Assembly (NCBI GenBank): GCA_963794185.1
Contig: CAWCDM010000071.1
Location: 1-64,000 of the forward strand
Direction: 5' to 3'
DNA length: 64,000 nucleotides
From: JAMXLO01 sp963794185
GTDB lineage: Bacteria; Pseudomonadota; Alphaproteobacteria; Acetobacterales; Acetobacteraceae
Made by a program: the position numbers and the translations under genes. Shown piece after piece: positions 42,921 through 52,990 of this stretch (position 1 is the stretch's first letter; the number at the start of each line of letters is the position of its first letter). The notes under the pieces were generated by a model, which did not search any database, was not told the DNA's origin, and saw only the letters and a program-made list of their open reading frames with translations.

Positions 42921-43113
42921 ACTGAGCGCCGTGGCATCTCACGGTAAAGTGGACACCGTTTGCAAGTCGTCGGTTGTAATACCTGACACAGGTCACCACT
43001 ATCCCGGGACCAGAACCGGTGGAATATTTCACTATGTGTTTCTGAGGTTTGGCTGCCGGAGAATATTTCTATGGCCGGCGCACGAATTATATTTCCAATC
43101 TAAAGGAATTTTC

Positions 43114-43344
43114 ATGACAGAACGCAAGGTTGACGTAATGGATAAGAGCGGCAGGGTCCTGCATACTTATCCGATCACGCTCAGCGCATCGAGCGCCCCA
43201 ATCGGCGCATCGAGCCCTTGGCCGCGGGATGCTGACTACGAGAAGGCGGCACTCAGCGCCGCGAAGACGGCGAAGCTGGTTCCCGAGTCTGACTTTGCCA
43301 GCCTGAAGACACGCATGCACACCGGCACGCAAGCCGCCGCGTGA
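43114..43344 (+). CDS. small hypothetical protein
   Basis: 76 residues from ATG 43114 with AAAGGA before it. MTERKVDVMDKSGRVLHTYP, ITLSASSAPIGASSPWPRDA, then DYEKAALSAAKTAKLVPESD. Soluble, no motif recognised. The A+T-rich leader and a good ribosome site support a real gene. Confidence 0.5.
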   Translation: MTERKVDVMDKSGRVLHTYPITLSASSAPIGASSPWPRDADYEKAALSAAKTAKLVPESDFASLKTRMHTGTQAAA

Positions 43345-43448
43345 TCCAATACGCGCTGATTCCAGCGAAACAGCGCGGCCTGGTTGTGTCAGGTGACGCT
43401 CCCGACGCTGCGGCAGCTGATTGGCTGCAGCGTCGGGCATACTCTCTC

Positions 43449-43492
43449 TCTAGACCAGGTTGGGTCCGGCTCTAGACCAGGTTGGGTCCGGA
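43449..43492. repeat. two 22-base direct repeats
   Basis: tctagaccaggttgggtccg plus gc / ga, in tandem at 43449-43470 and 43471-43492. Upstream of the small gene at 43637. Confidence 0.8.
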
Positions 43493-43636
43493 GCGCCGAC
43501 CGTTTACATGGCCATCCGGTCCAGGTTCGCCGCCACCACGATTGCGCCCCGTTGCGCCAGGGACGCCCGCTCGTCCAGCGACTTACCAGAGGCGCATCGG
43601 CTTGCCGGCCGCGACGTGCGTCCCCATCCTCCCGGG

Positions 43637-43846
43637 ATGTTCGTCGTCAGCGAGGCAGAGGCCGCCGCGATCCGCGCCGTCTTCGATCAGCGCAGCGAGT
43701 TGTCGGCCGCCATCGAGCTGCGCCGGCTGTTCCCCGGCATCACCGATACCGCCCAGGCGCGGGAGTGCGCGCGGACCATCGCCGGCTGGAAGCCGCTGCC
43801 GGCGAAGCTCCACCTGGTCAGACGATCGCGCCGGCGGGCGGACTGA
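43637..43846 (+). CDS. small conserved hypothetical protein
   Basis: 69 residues: MFVVSEAEAAAIRAVFDQRS, ELSAAIELRRLFPGITDTAQ, ARECARTIAGWKPLPAK. A related half-gene lies at 35217-35318, so the family is present on this DNA at least twice. Function unknown; perhaps a mobile-element cargo protein. Confidence 0.6.
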   Translation: MFVVSEAEAAAIRAVFDQRSELSAAIELRRLFPGITDTAQARECARTIAGWKPLPAKLHLVRRSRRRAD

Positions 43847-44067
43847 CCGGCCTACCGCCGCACCGATCTCAGGCCGGCGCGTCTGCCTGACGGAGGGCCT
43901 CACGCGCGCCTCGAGATTTATCGTCGGGCTGCCGCCCGCTCCCTCCGCCTGAAGGCGCGGGACGACCTCCGGCTGCCGCCGTGCAAGGTCACGCTGATCA
44001 AGATGCAAAGGGTCGGCAGGCCGCTTTATGATGCCCGACGGTGCTGGTGCAACAGAGGGAGGCAGAC

Positions 44068-44430
44068 ATGGCCATCGTTCTCGATCACACCATTGTTCCT
44101 GCGCACGACAACGAAGCCTCGGCAAGGTTCTTTGCGCGCATCTTTGGCTTGCCCTACGAGGGAACGGCCTCGCACTTCGCGCCCGTCCGGGTCAACGAGA
44201 CGCTGGTGCTGGATTTCGACACGCGCACGACCTTCGATTGGCAGCACTATGCCTTCAAGGTGAATGACGGAGAGTTCGACGGGATCTTTCAGCGGGTCAG
44301 GGACGAGGGTCTCGCCTATGGCAGCGGGCCGTTCTCGCCCGACGACATGACGATCAACCATCGGGGCGGCGGCCGTGGCTTCTACTTCAAGGATCCAAAC
44401 GGTCACCTGCTCGAAGTGCTTACGGTCTGA
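44068..44430 (+). CDS. VOC (glyoxalase/dioxygenase fold) family protein
   Basis: 120 residues from ATG 44068. IVLDHTIVPAHDNEASARFF with a metal-type His, YAFKVNDGEFDGIFQRVRDE and GRGFYFKDPNGHLLEVLTV, with the final Glu, are the landmarks of paired beta-alpha-beta-beta-beta VOC modules. Substrate unknown; such proteins often detoxify or bind small electrophiles. Single gene. Confidence 0.85.
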   Translation: MAIVLDHTIVPAHDNEASARFFARIFGLPYEGTASHFAPVRVNETLVLDFDTRTTFDWQHYAFKVNDGEFDGIFQRVRDEGLAYGSGPFSPDDMTINHRGGGRGFYFKDPNGHLLEVLTV

Positions 44431-44899
44431 AGGACAGTCTGGCGCGCAGCACCGCCGAACTGCTGTCCGTCGACGCCGACGTGTCAAGCGCGAGCCGTCC
44501 ACCAACGGCATGATTGCCGCTCATGAGGCGCCGTCGAGCTGCGACCACGATAATTCGCGGCTCGCGGCCATCGGCGAACGCCTGCCAAGCTTTTCGGGAA
44601 AGTCCGCCGGAATATATGGCATGGCCTGCTCAATGGCAGAAAATCCGTAGCCGAACGCCAGAAGCGGTGGTGTCAAAAATTTCGAGGGTTAGGGCGTAGA
44701 ACCCCGGTACGTTCGCAGCGCCGCTGGTGCGGCTTGCTCGCTCGCCCGTGAGCACGGGGGGCAAGCGGCTCGGCATGAAAGCCCGCTTCTCACGCAATCG
44801 TTCAGCACTGCTGCGTGAGTCAGAAACACCATCCCGTTGTGAGCACTTTGCCGCCTCATTCATCCGCTGACGTCGCGGATAGAACGAGGGAGAATATTG
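44431..44899. other. gap upstream of the ECF sigma gene
   Basis: No gene recognised. A promoter for the sigma factor probably lies within, but no clear -35/-10 pair stands out. Confidence 0.35.
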
Positions 44900-45400
44900 A
44901 TGTCCGAATCAGAAACGCGTGAATTCCAGGATCGGCTCACCGGCTTTCTGCCGAAATTGCGCGTCTGGGCCCTAGGCCTCACCCGAAACCGCCCAGCCGC
45001 GGAAGATCTCGTGCAGGATGTCGCAGTGAAAGTCCTGCTGGCGAAGGAGTCCTTCGTCCCGGGCACCAACTTCTCGGCGTGGGTACACAGGATCATGATC
45101 AACCACTTCATCTCCAGCGTGCGCAACAAGCGCGAGTATAACGACCTCGACCAGGCGCCCGAGATTAGTGTAAGTGCCTCACAGGAGGAACGCGCCGGTA
45201 TTCGCGAGCTCAACGTCGTCTATCAGCGCTTGCCGAAGGAACAGAAAGAAGCCCTTCATCTGATCGGGCTTCAAGAGCAGAGTTATGAAGAAGCCGCTGA
45301 GGCGACCGGCTGCGCGGTAGGCACTCTAAAAAGCCGAGTTCACCGGGCCCGGACGCTGTTGCGGGCGCAGATGTACGGCGAGATAAGAGACGCCGCCTGA
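44900..45400 (+). CDS. ECF-type RNA polymerase sigma factor
   Basis: 166 residues from ATG 44900 (GAGGGA upstream). Region 2: PKLRVWALGLTRNRPAAEDL VQDVAVKVL and FSAWVHRIMINHFISSVRN. Region 4: VYQRLPKEQKEALHLIGLQE, SYEEAAEATGCAVGTLKSRV HRART. It matches short ECF factors of the EcfG/RpoE class in alphaproteobacteria. No anti-sigma gene is adjacent, so control may be from elsewhere. The next gene encodes a small secreted protein that could be a target. Confidence 0.9.
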   Translation: MSESETREFQDRLTGFLPKLRVWALGLTRNRPAAEDLVQDVAVKVLLAKESFVPGTNFSAWVHRIMINHFISSVRNKREYNDLDQAPEISVSASQEERAGIRELNVVYQRLPKEQKEALHLIGLQEQSYEEAAEATGCAVGTLKSRVHRARTLLRAQMYGEIRDAA

Positions 45401-45673
45401 TTCCAGCTCGTAAGCGTACGGCCTGCACCGTATTGCGCAGAAGTAGAGCGCCGAGGGAAGCGAGAGCCGCGGTGAACACCACACACGTAATCCGCACCCG
45501 CCGTTTCGCCTTGGCCGCGCGGTGTCGCTAACCCACCACGCTCGCTGCCCGCTTGCACGACAGGTCGAGATTTTTTGAAATTCCCGCGCTCTGGAGCGGT
45601 GCGCCGATCGGAGCGTTGTCAGTGCATTGAACCTGGACCAGCCGCCCGCGTTCCAGGATATGTTGGAGAAAGG

Positions 45674-45967
45674 ATGACAGGAATGCGATTCACAGCCACT
45701 TTAGCTGCCGCGCTCCTGATAGCGGCCCCGCTTGGGTCGGTCGGAACACCTGCTGCGCGAGCCGATAACAATGATTTTATGGGACAGGCTCAACGGTTCT
45801 TGAACAACAAAGGCGATGATCGCGACGCCTATCAACGTGGCCGAGACGACGAAATTCGCCGCCAGCGAGCCGAGAGAGACCAATATCGCCGGGATTTTGA
45901 CCAGAACCCTGGCAGCGACGATTACTATCGTTCACCCAACTACGGCTATCACAACACCGATCGTTAG
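45674..45967 (+). CDS. small secreted polar protein
   Basis: 97 residues. Signal peptide MTGMRFTATLAAALLIAAPL, cleavage probably after ARA, then DNNDFMGQAQRFLNNKGDDR and a region rich in Arg, Asp, Gln and Tyr (RRQRAERDQYRRDFDQN). Probably periplasmic; function unknown. Downstream of the ECF sigma gene by 270 bases. Confidence 0.65.
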   Translation: MTGMRFTATLAAALLIAAPLGSVGTPAARADNNDFMGQAQRFLNNKGDDRDAYQRGRDDEIRRQRAERDQYRRDFDQNPGSDDYYRSPNYGYHNTDR

Positions 45968-46300
45968 CGTTCTTCATTTACTACCGGGATTGCAGCGGAT
46001 GCCGTCCTCGGGCGAAGCCGTCGTCATGTTCGAAGTTTGGACGCCGAAGCGCAGACCTTTCATTTTCCGTGATCACCAGACGCCCCACCTAAAGGGCAGA
46101 CGCCGGCAGCCGCACCGCGTGACGCGGGTATCAGCATCCGAGGAACGATGTCCCACCCCGCCACCAAGGCGGGGTGTTGTCGTTCTGGCAGGTCGGAGTA
46201 CACGGCGTGGGCCGATTGCAGTGGACGCGCCGAGGACTTCCGGGTCCCAACACGCGACATCAGTCCAGACAAATTCGCCGGCCCGCATCGACGGCATTTC

Positions 46301-46510
46301 TCACTGGGCTTGGCGGTTGTCCGGCCAATGGTGAATAGCGCGTCCGGACCGCTCCAAATCCAGGTCGATCCGCCCCAGACGGGCTGCGAGGACCTTCTCC
46401 GCCACCAAAAACCTGCCGAACGTCTCGACGCGGTTGCCGGCACCAGCCTTGGCGGCCTCATAGTCGCCCATGGCTTCATGATAGGCATCGATCAGTTCGT
46501 CATCCGTCAT
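46301..46510 (-). CDS. small hypothetical protein
   Basis: 69 residues, MTDDELIDAYHEAMGDYEAA KAGAGNRVETFGRFLVAEKV, then LAARLGRIDLDLERSG. Helical and balanced in composition; likely real but unrecognised. It lies 32 bases after the next ORF and may share its transcript. Confidence 0.45.
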   Translation of the reverse strand: MTDDELIDAYHEAMGDYEAAKAGAGNRVETFGRFLVAEKVLAARLGRIDLDLERSGRAIHHWPDNRQAQ

Positions 46511-46542
46511 GCGCCGCTCCTGGGGCCCTTGGCGGCGGCCCG

Positions 46543-46731
46543 CTACGCCGCCATTGGCAGCGTCACCTGTAAGTCGTCAACAGCCTGGGCCCGGACGATG
46601 GAACGTTCGATCGCCTGCACGATGCGCCGCAGGTCCGCGGGTGCTGAATTCACCAAAGTCCATGCGAGCCGCCGCGGCACGCCGGCGGCGGTCCGCGCGC
46701 TCGCCTGAATGCCGAAGAAGACGCGGCGCAT
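46543..46731 (-). CDS. small hypothetical protein
   Basis: 62 residues, MRRVFFGIQASARTAAGVPR RLAWTLVNSAPADLRRIVQA, ending VDDLQVTLPMAA. Possibly a pair with the ORF at 46301-46510. No family recognised. Confidence 0.35.
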   Translation of the reverse strand: MRRVFFGIQASARTAAGVPRRLAWTLVNSAPADLRRIVQAIERSIVRAQAVDDLQVTLPMAA

Positions 46732-47996
46732 TACTGCTGTCGGGTGCCCTGAGCCTACCCTTCCGCTCCGTCTGGCCGGAATTAATCCCAGGGAACCCGA
46801 ACGGCCTCGGTTCGTTCTCTTGCCAGCGTGACAGCACACGAGGCTCCGCATGGCTCCCGGACGCCGCGCGCTGGTCTGGCTACTACCACTCGGCGGCGCG
46901 CTCCTCGCAGTCGTCGCTCTTGTCGTCATCTGGGGCGGCGACCTGATGATCCCGCTGGTTGCGTCCGAAGCCAGCGCAGCTTTGGGGCGACCGGTCACGA
47001 TCGCCCACCTGCACCTTGTCCCCGGGCGCATACTTCAGGTGACCGCCGATGACGTGACCATCGGCAATCCGCCGGATTGGACGGGCGAGCCTCTGGCCAG
47101 ACTGGCGCATCTCACAGTCCGGGCCGACGCCTGGGCGTATCTTCGCCACGGATAGCTGGTTGTTCCGCTCGTGGTACTGGATCATCCGCAGCTGACCGCG
47201 ACCCAGCTTCCCAGCGGCGCCGCCAACTACAAGCTGCAGCTCGCCAGCCGCTCCGATAGCAGCACAAGAATTGGCGAGATCCGCATCGACAGTGGGCAGG
47301 CAAGGGTCAGGCTGGCAAAGCTCAAAGCCGACATGACGATCGGGGTGGCGACGCGCAATCAGGGTGATGGGGCGCAGCTCGTTGCCGATGCGCACGGGAC
47401 CTACAATGCGCGGCCGATCACCGGCCAATTCGTCGGCGGCGCACTACTGGCGCTGGAGGATGCTTCCCGCCCGTGGCCGGTCGACCTTCGCCTGCAGAAT
47501 GGCCCAACACAAGTGACACTGGTCGGCACGGTGCTCAATCCTATGGCGCTGCAAGGTGTCAATCTGAAGCTCCGTTTCGCCGGCCCGGACATGTCCCAAC
47601 TGAGCGAACTGACCGGCCTGCCTCTACCGCGGACGCCGAACTATCAGCTAATCGGTCAGCTCGACTTCGCCAATCAGCGTGTTCAGCTGCGCAATTTCAT
47701 CGCCCGCGTCGGGAGCAGTGATCTGGCCGGCTCCATCGAGGTCGACCCGAAGAACGAGCCGCCCGAGATGACGGCGGAGTTGGCGTCACGGCGCGTCGAT
47801 CTTGCGGATCTGGGTGGGTTTATTGGCAGCGAGCCCGGCCGTTGTAGCGCGACAATCAAAATGGCGGCGGGCGACAATCAGGATGGGTACCTGCGACACC
47901 GCTTGAACGCATAATTGTCGCCTGTGATTGCCGCTGGCAAGAGGCACGAGGTACGCCCTGATTGTCGCTGGCCAGCGACAATCAGGTCGGCAAAGA

Positions 47997-48785
47997 TCAG
48001 TCGGGTTCGGACTGACGCTCGGACTTGATCTTGCGTGCGATGGCGGTGCGCCGCCGATAGCTTTCGACATTCATCTCGAAGATGGTGGCGTGGTGGACGA
48101 GGCGGTCGATGGCGGCGACGGTCATCGCCGGATCGGGGAACACCTTGCCCCAGTCTCCGAACGGCTGGTTTGCCGTGATCAGCAGCGAGCGGCGTTCATA
48201 GCGGGCGGCGATGAGTTCGAACAACACGCTGGTCTCGGCCTGATCCTTGCTGACGTAGGAGAGGTCATCGAGGATCAACAGATCGAAGCGGTCGAGCTTG
48301 GCGATTGCCGCCGCGAGTTGCAGCGCCTGTCGTTCTGCCTGGAGGCGCTGCACCATATCTGTGGTGCGCATGAACAGCACGCGGTAGCCGTTCTCGATCA
48401 GCGCCCGGCCGAGCGCGGCGGCAACATGGCTCTTGCCGCTGCCGGGCGGACCGAACAACAGCAGGTTGGCGCCCTTGCCGAGCCAGGTGTCACCGGAGGC
48501 AAGTGCCATGACGTGTGCCTTACTGAGTATTGGCACGGCATTGAAGTCGAGACTGTCGAGCGTCTTGCCCGTTGGCAGCCGGGATTCGGCGAGATGGCGC
48601 TCAATTCGACGCCTGGCGCGCTCGGCCACCTCGAGTTCGGCGAGCGCCGAGAGGAATTGTATGGCGGGCCAGCCCTCTTTGTCTGCCCGAGCGGCGATGT
48701 CCTGCCAGAGGCGGTTGATGGCGGGCAGCCGCAGCTCGTGCAACAGCAGCGGCAGTCGGGCCGTATCGACGGAGATCTTGCTCAT
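47997..48785 (-). CDS. istB: IstB-like AAA+ ATPase of IS21
   Basis: 262 residues. Walker A GPPGSGKS (112-119), Walker B FDLLILDDLSYV (about 168-179), TANQPFGDWGKVFPD sensor region. It helps the transposase choose target DNA. Overlaps istA stop/start by ATGA. Confidence 0.95.
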   Translation of the reverse strand: MSKISVDTARLPLLLHELRLPAINRLWQDIAARADKEGWPAIQFLSALAELEVAERARRRIERHLAESRLPTGKTLDSLDFNAVPILSKAHVMALASGDTWLGKGANLLLFGPPGSGKSHVAAALGRALIENGYRVLFMRTTDMVQRLQAERQALQLAAAIAKLDRFDLLILDDLSYVSKDQAETSVLFELIAARYERRSLLITANQPFGDWGKVFPDPAMTVAAIDRLVHHATIFEMNVESYRRRTAIARKIKSERQSEPD

Positions 48786-50308
48786 GCCACGACCTCCACT
48801 GCATCACTGCTCAGCAATGCGTCGTAGGTGATCGCCGCCGGCAACGTGACGGTGACTTGCGGCGACGTCGCGCTGGCCGGGGCGAACCGTGCCTCCAGGG
48901 TGTCGAGGTCCGGCAGTTTTCCGCTGCCGAGGATCGCGTCCAGCTCTGCCGCCAATTCCGCCTCACAACAACGCTCATGTGCGAGCGCGAGCAGCCGGAC
49001 CATGATCCGGCAAGCGATGCGCGGCGGCTCGGCGGCGATCAGCGCGTCCCAGGTGTTGCGGAACGCTGCGCGGGGGAAGAGCTGATCGCGGTAGACCAGA
49101 TTGAGCAATGCGTGCGGCTTGCGGCGCAGCGCGTGGATGACATGCCGATAGTCGACGACATGAACCGTGCGACCGCGCATGGCGCGACCTTGCGGTGCCC
49201 GCCCGCGCCGCAACGTCAGCACCGGCTCGCTGCCCAGCAAGCATTCGATCCGGTCGTCATATATACGTACGCGCAGACGGTGGCCGATCAGCCGCGACGG
49301 CACGGTGTAAAATACGCGGCGGAGCAAGAAGCCGCCGTTGCGGGTGACAGTGACCAGGTCTTCCTCGAAGTCGGTGGTTCGGCGTGGCGGCAGCGGCTGG
49401 AGCAATGGTCGCTCGATCTCAAGCTCGCGACGCCGGTCGGCATTGGCGCGGCCAACGGTCTCGGCAACAAACCGGCGGTACAGCGGCAGATCGGCGAAGT
49501 CGCTGCTGCCGCGCAGAAGCAGTGCCTGCGCCAAGGCCTGCTTGAGATGGCCATGGCTGGCCTCAATGACACCATTCTCGTGCGCAACACCGAGGTTGTT
49601 GCGCGTAGCGATCATGCCGTAATGCGCACAAAGCGCTTCGTAGCGCTCGGTCTGATCTTTGGCGGCATCACGGTCGAGATTGCGGAACGCCGCTGAGAGG
49701 CTGTCGCTGCGGTGCTCGCGCGGCGCACCTCCCAACGCCCACAGGGCATTCTGTAGTCCCCCGGCCAGTGCCACGAAGCTTTCGCCGCCCAGCACCACAT
49801 CGGCATGCTGCCAGCCGGAGAACGCCAGCCGGAAGTGATAGAGCCGGTGGGCGAGCCGGATGCCGGCGATGGTGACGCCGAGTGGATTGGCATCGGTGAA
49901 GTCCGACAAGCTTTGTTGCCCCGGCGGATGCTCCTGGCGGAAGATCACGTCGCGTTCCGGCCCGTGCAGCGCCTGCCAAATGCGCACCCGGCGCTCCAGG
50001 GTGCGCCGCGCCGCGGCCGGAAAATCGCGATGCCGACGCAGCATCTCGGCCATGATGCTGATTGGGCGCAGCCCCGGCGCCGTTTCCAATAGCGGGACGA
50101 TCTCGCTGTCCCAGATTGCCGCCAGTGGGTCCGGCCTGCGGCGACCGCGCGGGGTCTGCATCTGAGAGGGCAACCGGGGATCGGCATCGATCCGAGCGCC
50201 GGTCGTGGTACTGAGGCCCGCCCTCGCGGCGGCGGCCTCGCGTGTGTGAGTTCGGCGGATGTCCATGTACAGTCTCACCTGTTGGTCCGTGATGTGATTG
50301 CCGGGCAC
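48782..50308 (-). CDS. istA: IstA-like transposase of IS21
   Basis: 508 residues from GTG 50308 (an upstream ATG at 50359 is less likely). N-terminal helix-turn-helix (HITDQQVRLYMDIRRTHTRE), DDE core with SLSDFTDANPLGVTIAG, DSLSAAFRNL and AHENGVIEASHGHLKQAL, and a C-terminal beta-barrel region with RIYDDRIECLLGSEPVLTLR. Intact, so the element may be active. Confidence 0.95.
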   Translation of the reverse strand: MPGNHITDQQVRLYMDIRRTHTREAAAARAGLSTTTGARIDADPRLPSQMQTPRGRRRPDPLAAIWDSEIVPLLETAPGLRPISIMAEMLRRHRDFPAAARRTLERRVRIWQALHGPERDVIFRQEHPPGQQSLSDFTDANPLGVTIAGIRLAHRLYHFRLAFSGWQHADVVLGGESFVALAGGLQNALWALGGAPREHRSDSLSAAFRNLDRDAAKDQTERYEALCAHYGMIATRNNLGVAHENGVIEASHGHLKQALAQALLLRGSSDFADLPLYRRFVAETVGRANADRRRELEIERPLLQPLPPRRTTDFEEDLVTVTRNGGFLLRRVFYTVPSRLIGHRLRVRIYDDRIECLLGSEPVLTLRRGRAPQGRAMRGRTVHVVDYRHVIHALRRKPHALLNLVYRDQLFPRAAFRNTWDALIAAEPPRIACRIMVRLLALAHERCCEAELAAELDAILGSGKLPDLDTLEARFAPASATSPQVTVTLPAAITYDALLSSDAVEVVA

Positions 50309-51430
50309 CGGGGGTCTCTTCTGGAGAGTTGAGAACCCTCGACATTCGGCATGCGTCACGGAGTTGCAGGCAGGCCCTCACCGGGGCCACGCCGCTGCGG
50401 GGTTCAGCCTACGGTCGAGCTACCCCGACCTTCGCCCGAACCCCGCAGCGGCATCCATCCTGATTGTCGCCGACATCCATCCTGATTGTCGCCGGACACC
50501 GGCCGTACCACGACGCCGGGCCAAACGGCCTCGCAGCGCGCCCAGGTGGCTCGGGCAGAAGCGCAGCCCAGGTTGATCCCTGACACGCCGATCAATGTAC
50601 CGAAGCTGCGCTGGGCCAATGTTCACTTGCACTATCGCGGCCAGTCCATCGAAGGCCGGTCGGTGCCGCTGGACAATCTCGACGTGCGACTGGATATCAA
50701 GGACGGGCAGGTCACCTTGCATCCGCTCAGCTTCGGCGTCGGCAAGGGCCGCATCGCGACCTCCGTCGAGCTGGCACCTCAGGAAGATGGAACGCATACC
50801 AAAGCCGACATCGAGTTCCAGCGTGTTGATGTGTCGCGGCTCATGGCCGCGACACACGCCTTCCAAGGTGCTGGAGCGATCAGCGGCTCCGGCACCATCG
50901 ACGCGGTAGGGAACTCCTTGGCGCAGATGCTGGACAACGGCCGTGGGGGTCTGAAGCTGGCGATGGTTGGCGGTGACCTGAGCGCGGTGCTCGTCGATCT
51001 GTCCGGCCTGGCGTTCGGCAACGCGCTGTTGTCAGCGCTGGGCATGCCGCAGCGAGCCCGAGTGGAATGCTTCATCACTGAAGCAGCTCTCGATCGAGGC
51101 GATTTTCGGCTTCAGGCGCTGGCGCTCGACACCAGCAAGGCCATCGTAACCGGAACCGGAAGCGTGAACCTCCGTGATGAGCGGTTGGACATGCAATTGC
51201 GGACAGAGTCCAAGCACTTCAGCATTGGCTCACTGCCTGCACCGATTAACATCGGCGGCACGTTGAAGAATCCAGCCATCATGCCCGGCGGAGAACTCGC
51301 CCTGCGAAGTGGCGCCGCAGTCGGTCTCGGTTTCATCTTCCCGCCCCTTGCGGCTCTGCCGACTATCCAGTTTGGGACCGGCGAGGACCACCGGTGCGAT
51401 CAGATCCTGGCGCGCGCGAAGCAGCAAATA

Positions 51431-52899
51431 GGGAGTGTCCAGAGACTGGGGGTATGACGACACGGGAGGTACGGTCGGTCGGGTCGATAGCCGACTGGGA
51501 GAACGGAGATGCGGTGGGTGTTGCGGTTGATTGCGACAGGGGATGATGCCCGTTGCCTGAGCACCGATCTGGCAGAGATCTGCCGTCCGGAAGGTCTTGG
51601 CGATATTGCGAGCCTGGGTTTGACCTTGCCGGAAGCGAAGCAGCTTCTGGCGAGCGTTCAGCGAGCGGTCGTTTCCGCGCAAGCCGACAGCCATGGGCTG
51701 CGGCGGCCGTGCTGCTCGGCCTGCAACAGAAAATGCCACCTGAAGGACTGGCGCGGACACCACATCGCAACGCTGTTTGGCGCAGTGACGGTGCCGCTTC
51801 CCCGGTTTCGATGCACCGCCTGCAATCGCATCGAGACGAGCGTCGGTTGGCCATCGCGTTGCCGATCGACACCTGAGCTGGACCAACTGCAGGCCCACCT
51901 TTCCGCCCTGATGACCTATCGCGTCGCTTCTGGCGTACTGCAACACCTGCTGCCCATTGACGCCGGTCTCAGCCCTGAGACATTGCGCAACCATACGCTG
52001 CGGATCGGCGCGCAGATTGGAAGTGCAACCTCTGACCAGCCAACAACTGCGGCAGCAGTGATCACTGTCAGCGTGGATTCGACGTTCATCCGCAGCCGCG
52101 AAGAGGGCGAACGTCACCTGGAAGTGCGCGTCGGCAATGTCGAAACAGCGAGCGGAAGTCGGCAGGTGTTCGGAGCAGTGGCGAAGGCCGACACCGACAT
52201 CTCGGCGCTGATCCGACAGAGCATTCGCGCCGTTGGCCGAACCGACGAGACCAAAGTGACCGCGTTCACCGACGGCTGTCCCGGTCTGCGGTCTATCCTT
52301 GTCGATGCCGGAATCACGACGCCACCCTTCCTCGATTGGTTCCACATCGCAATGCGGATCCAGCACGCGGCGCAGACAGCAAGCGGGTTGCCGGCCGACG
52401 ATCTCGGCCGGATGCAGGCAAAGTCCGTGATCGTCGACGAGGTCGAACGGCTGCGCTGGCGCATTTGGAACGGCAAGGCGAAGAATGCCAGGCGCAGCAT
52501 CGATCGAGTCCGCAAGGTCATGCATGTTTACAAGGATGAACGAGGCCAACACACGAGGAGCGCGCCTTCGCGCAGGCTGTGGCACGCACTGCTTGACGTC
52601 GACCGTTATCTGAGAGGTCAGAGTAGTTGGCTCGTCAACTACGCCAAGCGATACCGTGCCGGTCTGCGTGTCGGAACTTCGATTTCAGAAGGAACCGCAA
52701 ACTTTCTCGTCAATCGGCGAATGAACAAGTCGCAGCAAATGCGCTGGTCCCGAACAGGTGCCGATCTCCTGCTTCAGGTTCGCTGCGCGGTCTACAATGG
52801 AACGCTCGGCTCTGGATTGGGCCACCGATTTCAGCCGCATGCCAACCAGAACGAGCGGTTGGCCAACGCCGCTTGACCCCCCATTCGCTGGACACTCCC
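51431..52899 (+). mobile_element. ISKra4-type insertion sequence, copy 2
   Basis: 1469 bases between gggagtgtccagagactgg (51431) and the complement of gggagtgtccagcgaatgg (52899). No target duplication seen: left flank is the asmA-like gene, right flank a scrap that also borders copy 1. Confidence 0.85.
51509..52876 (+). CDS. ISKra4-family transposase, copy 2
   Basis: 455 residues, same domains as copy 1: cysteine-rich N-terminus (CCSACNRKCHLKDW), DDE core (VSVDSTFIR, TAFTDGCPGLRSIL, FLDWFHIAMRIQ). Open throughout. Confidence 0.85.
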   Translation: MRWVLRLIATGDDARCLSTDLAEICRPEGLGDIASLGLTLPEAKQLLASVQRAVVSAQADSHGLRRPCCSACNRKCHLKDWRGHHIATLFGAVTVPLPRFRCTACNRIETSVGWPSRCRSTPELDQLQAHLSALMTYRVASGVLQHLLPIDAGLSPETLRNHTLRIGAQIGSATSDQPTTAAAVITVSVDSTFIRSREEGERHLEVRVGNVETASGSRQVFGAVAKADTDISALIRQSIRAVGRTDETKVTAFTDGCPGLRSILVDAGITTPPFLDWFHIAMRIQHAAQTASGLPADDLGRMQAKSVIVDEVERLRWRIWNGKAKNARRSIDRVRKVMHVYKDERGQHTRSAPSRRLWHALLDVDRYLRGQSSWLVNYAKRYRAGLRVGTSISEGTANFLVNRRMNKSQQMRWSRTGADLLLQVRCAVYNGTLGSGLGHRFQPHANQNERLANAA

Positions 52900-52990
52900 G
52901 ACGGTCGTGGGATAACACTTTGAAAAGGCTCGACTTCCTTGTCGTCACTTTCTGCACATTGGGGACGAGAACCCCAAGCCGTCGAAGAGC
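52900..52990 (-). pseudogene. scrap related to the DNA beside ISKra4 copy 1
   Basis: cgtcactttctgca begins 43 bases from the IS end, exactly as at 25169 beside copy 1, followed by ggggacgagaacccc in both places. On the minus strand it reads GVLVPNVQKVTTRK, like VLVPGMQKVTLRN of the IS1634-type remnant. Confidence 0.6.

Larger units (their letters stand above)
47843..50498 (-). mobile_element. IS21-family insertion sequence
   Basis: Element of 2656 bases with ends TGTAGCGCGACAATC and, inverted at 50498, TGTCCGGCGACAATC. It is flanked by an 8-base target duplication ccggccgt (47835-47842 and 50499-50506). Removing it and one target copy restores the host reading frame. A ggcgacaatcaggatgg motif recurs near both ends, as expected for multiple transposase-binding sites. 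Confidence 0.95.
46850..51430 (+). pseudogene. AsmA-family protein gene, three times disabled
   Basis: The gene begins MAPGRRALVWLLPLGGALLA (membrane anchor), ARPVTIAHLHL-like AsmA N-terminus, then an in-frame TAG near 47153; the frame continues LVVPLVVLDHPQLTATQL. At 47842 an IS21 element interrupts it inside GSEPGR; after the second target copy it resumes TTTPGQTASQRAQVARAEA in the same frame. The rest has the usual AsmA repeats (NLDVRLDIKDGQVTLHPLSF, FQRVDVSRLMAATHAFQGAG, INIGGTLKNPAIMPGGELAL). An ISKra4 copy then cuts off the last residues (51431). AsmA proteins act in outer-membrane lipid homeostasis. Confidence 0.85.
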
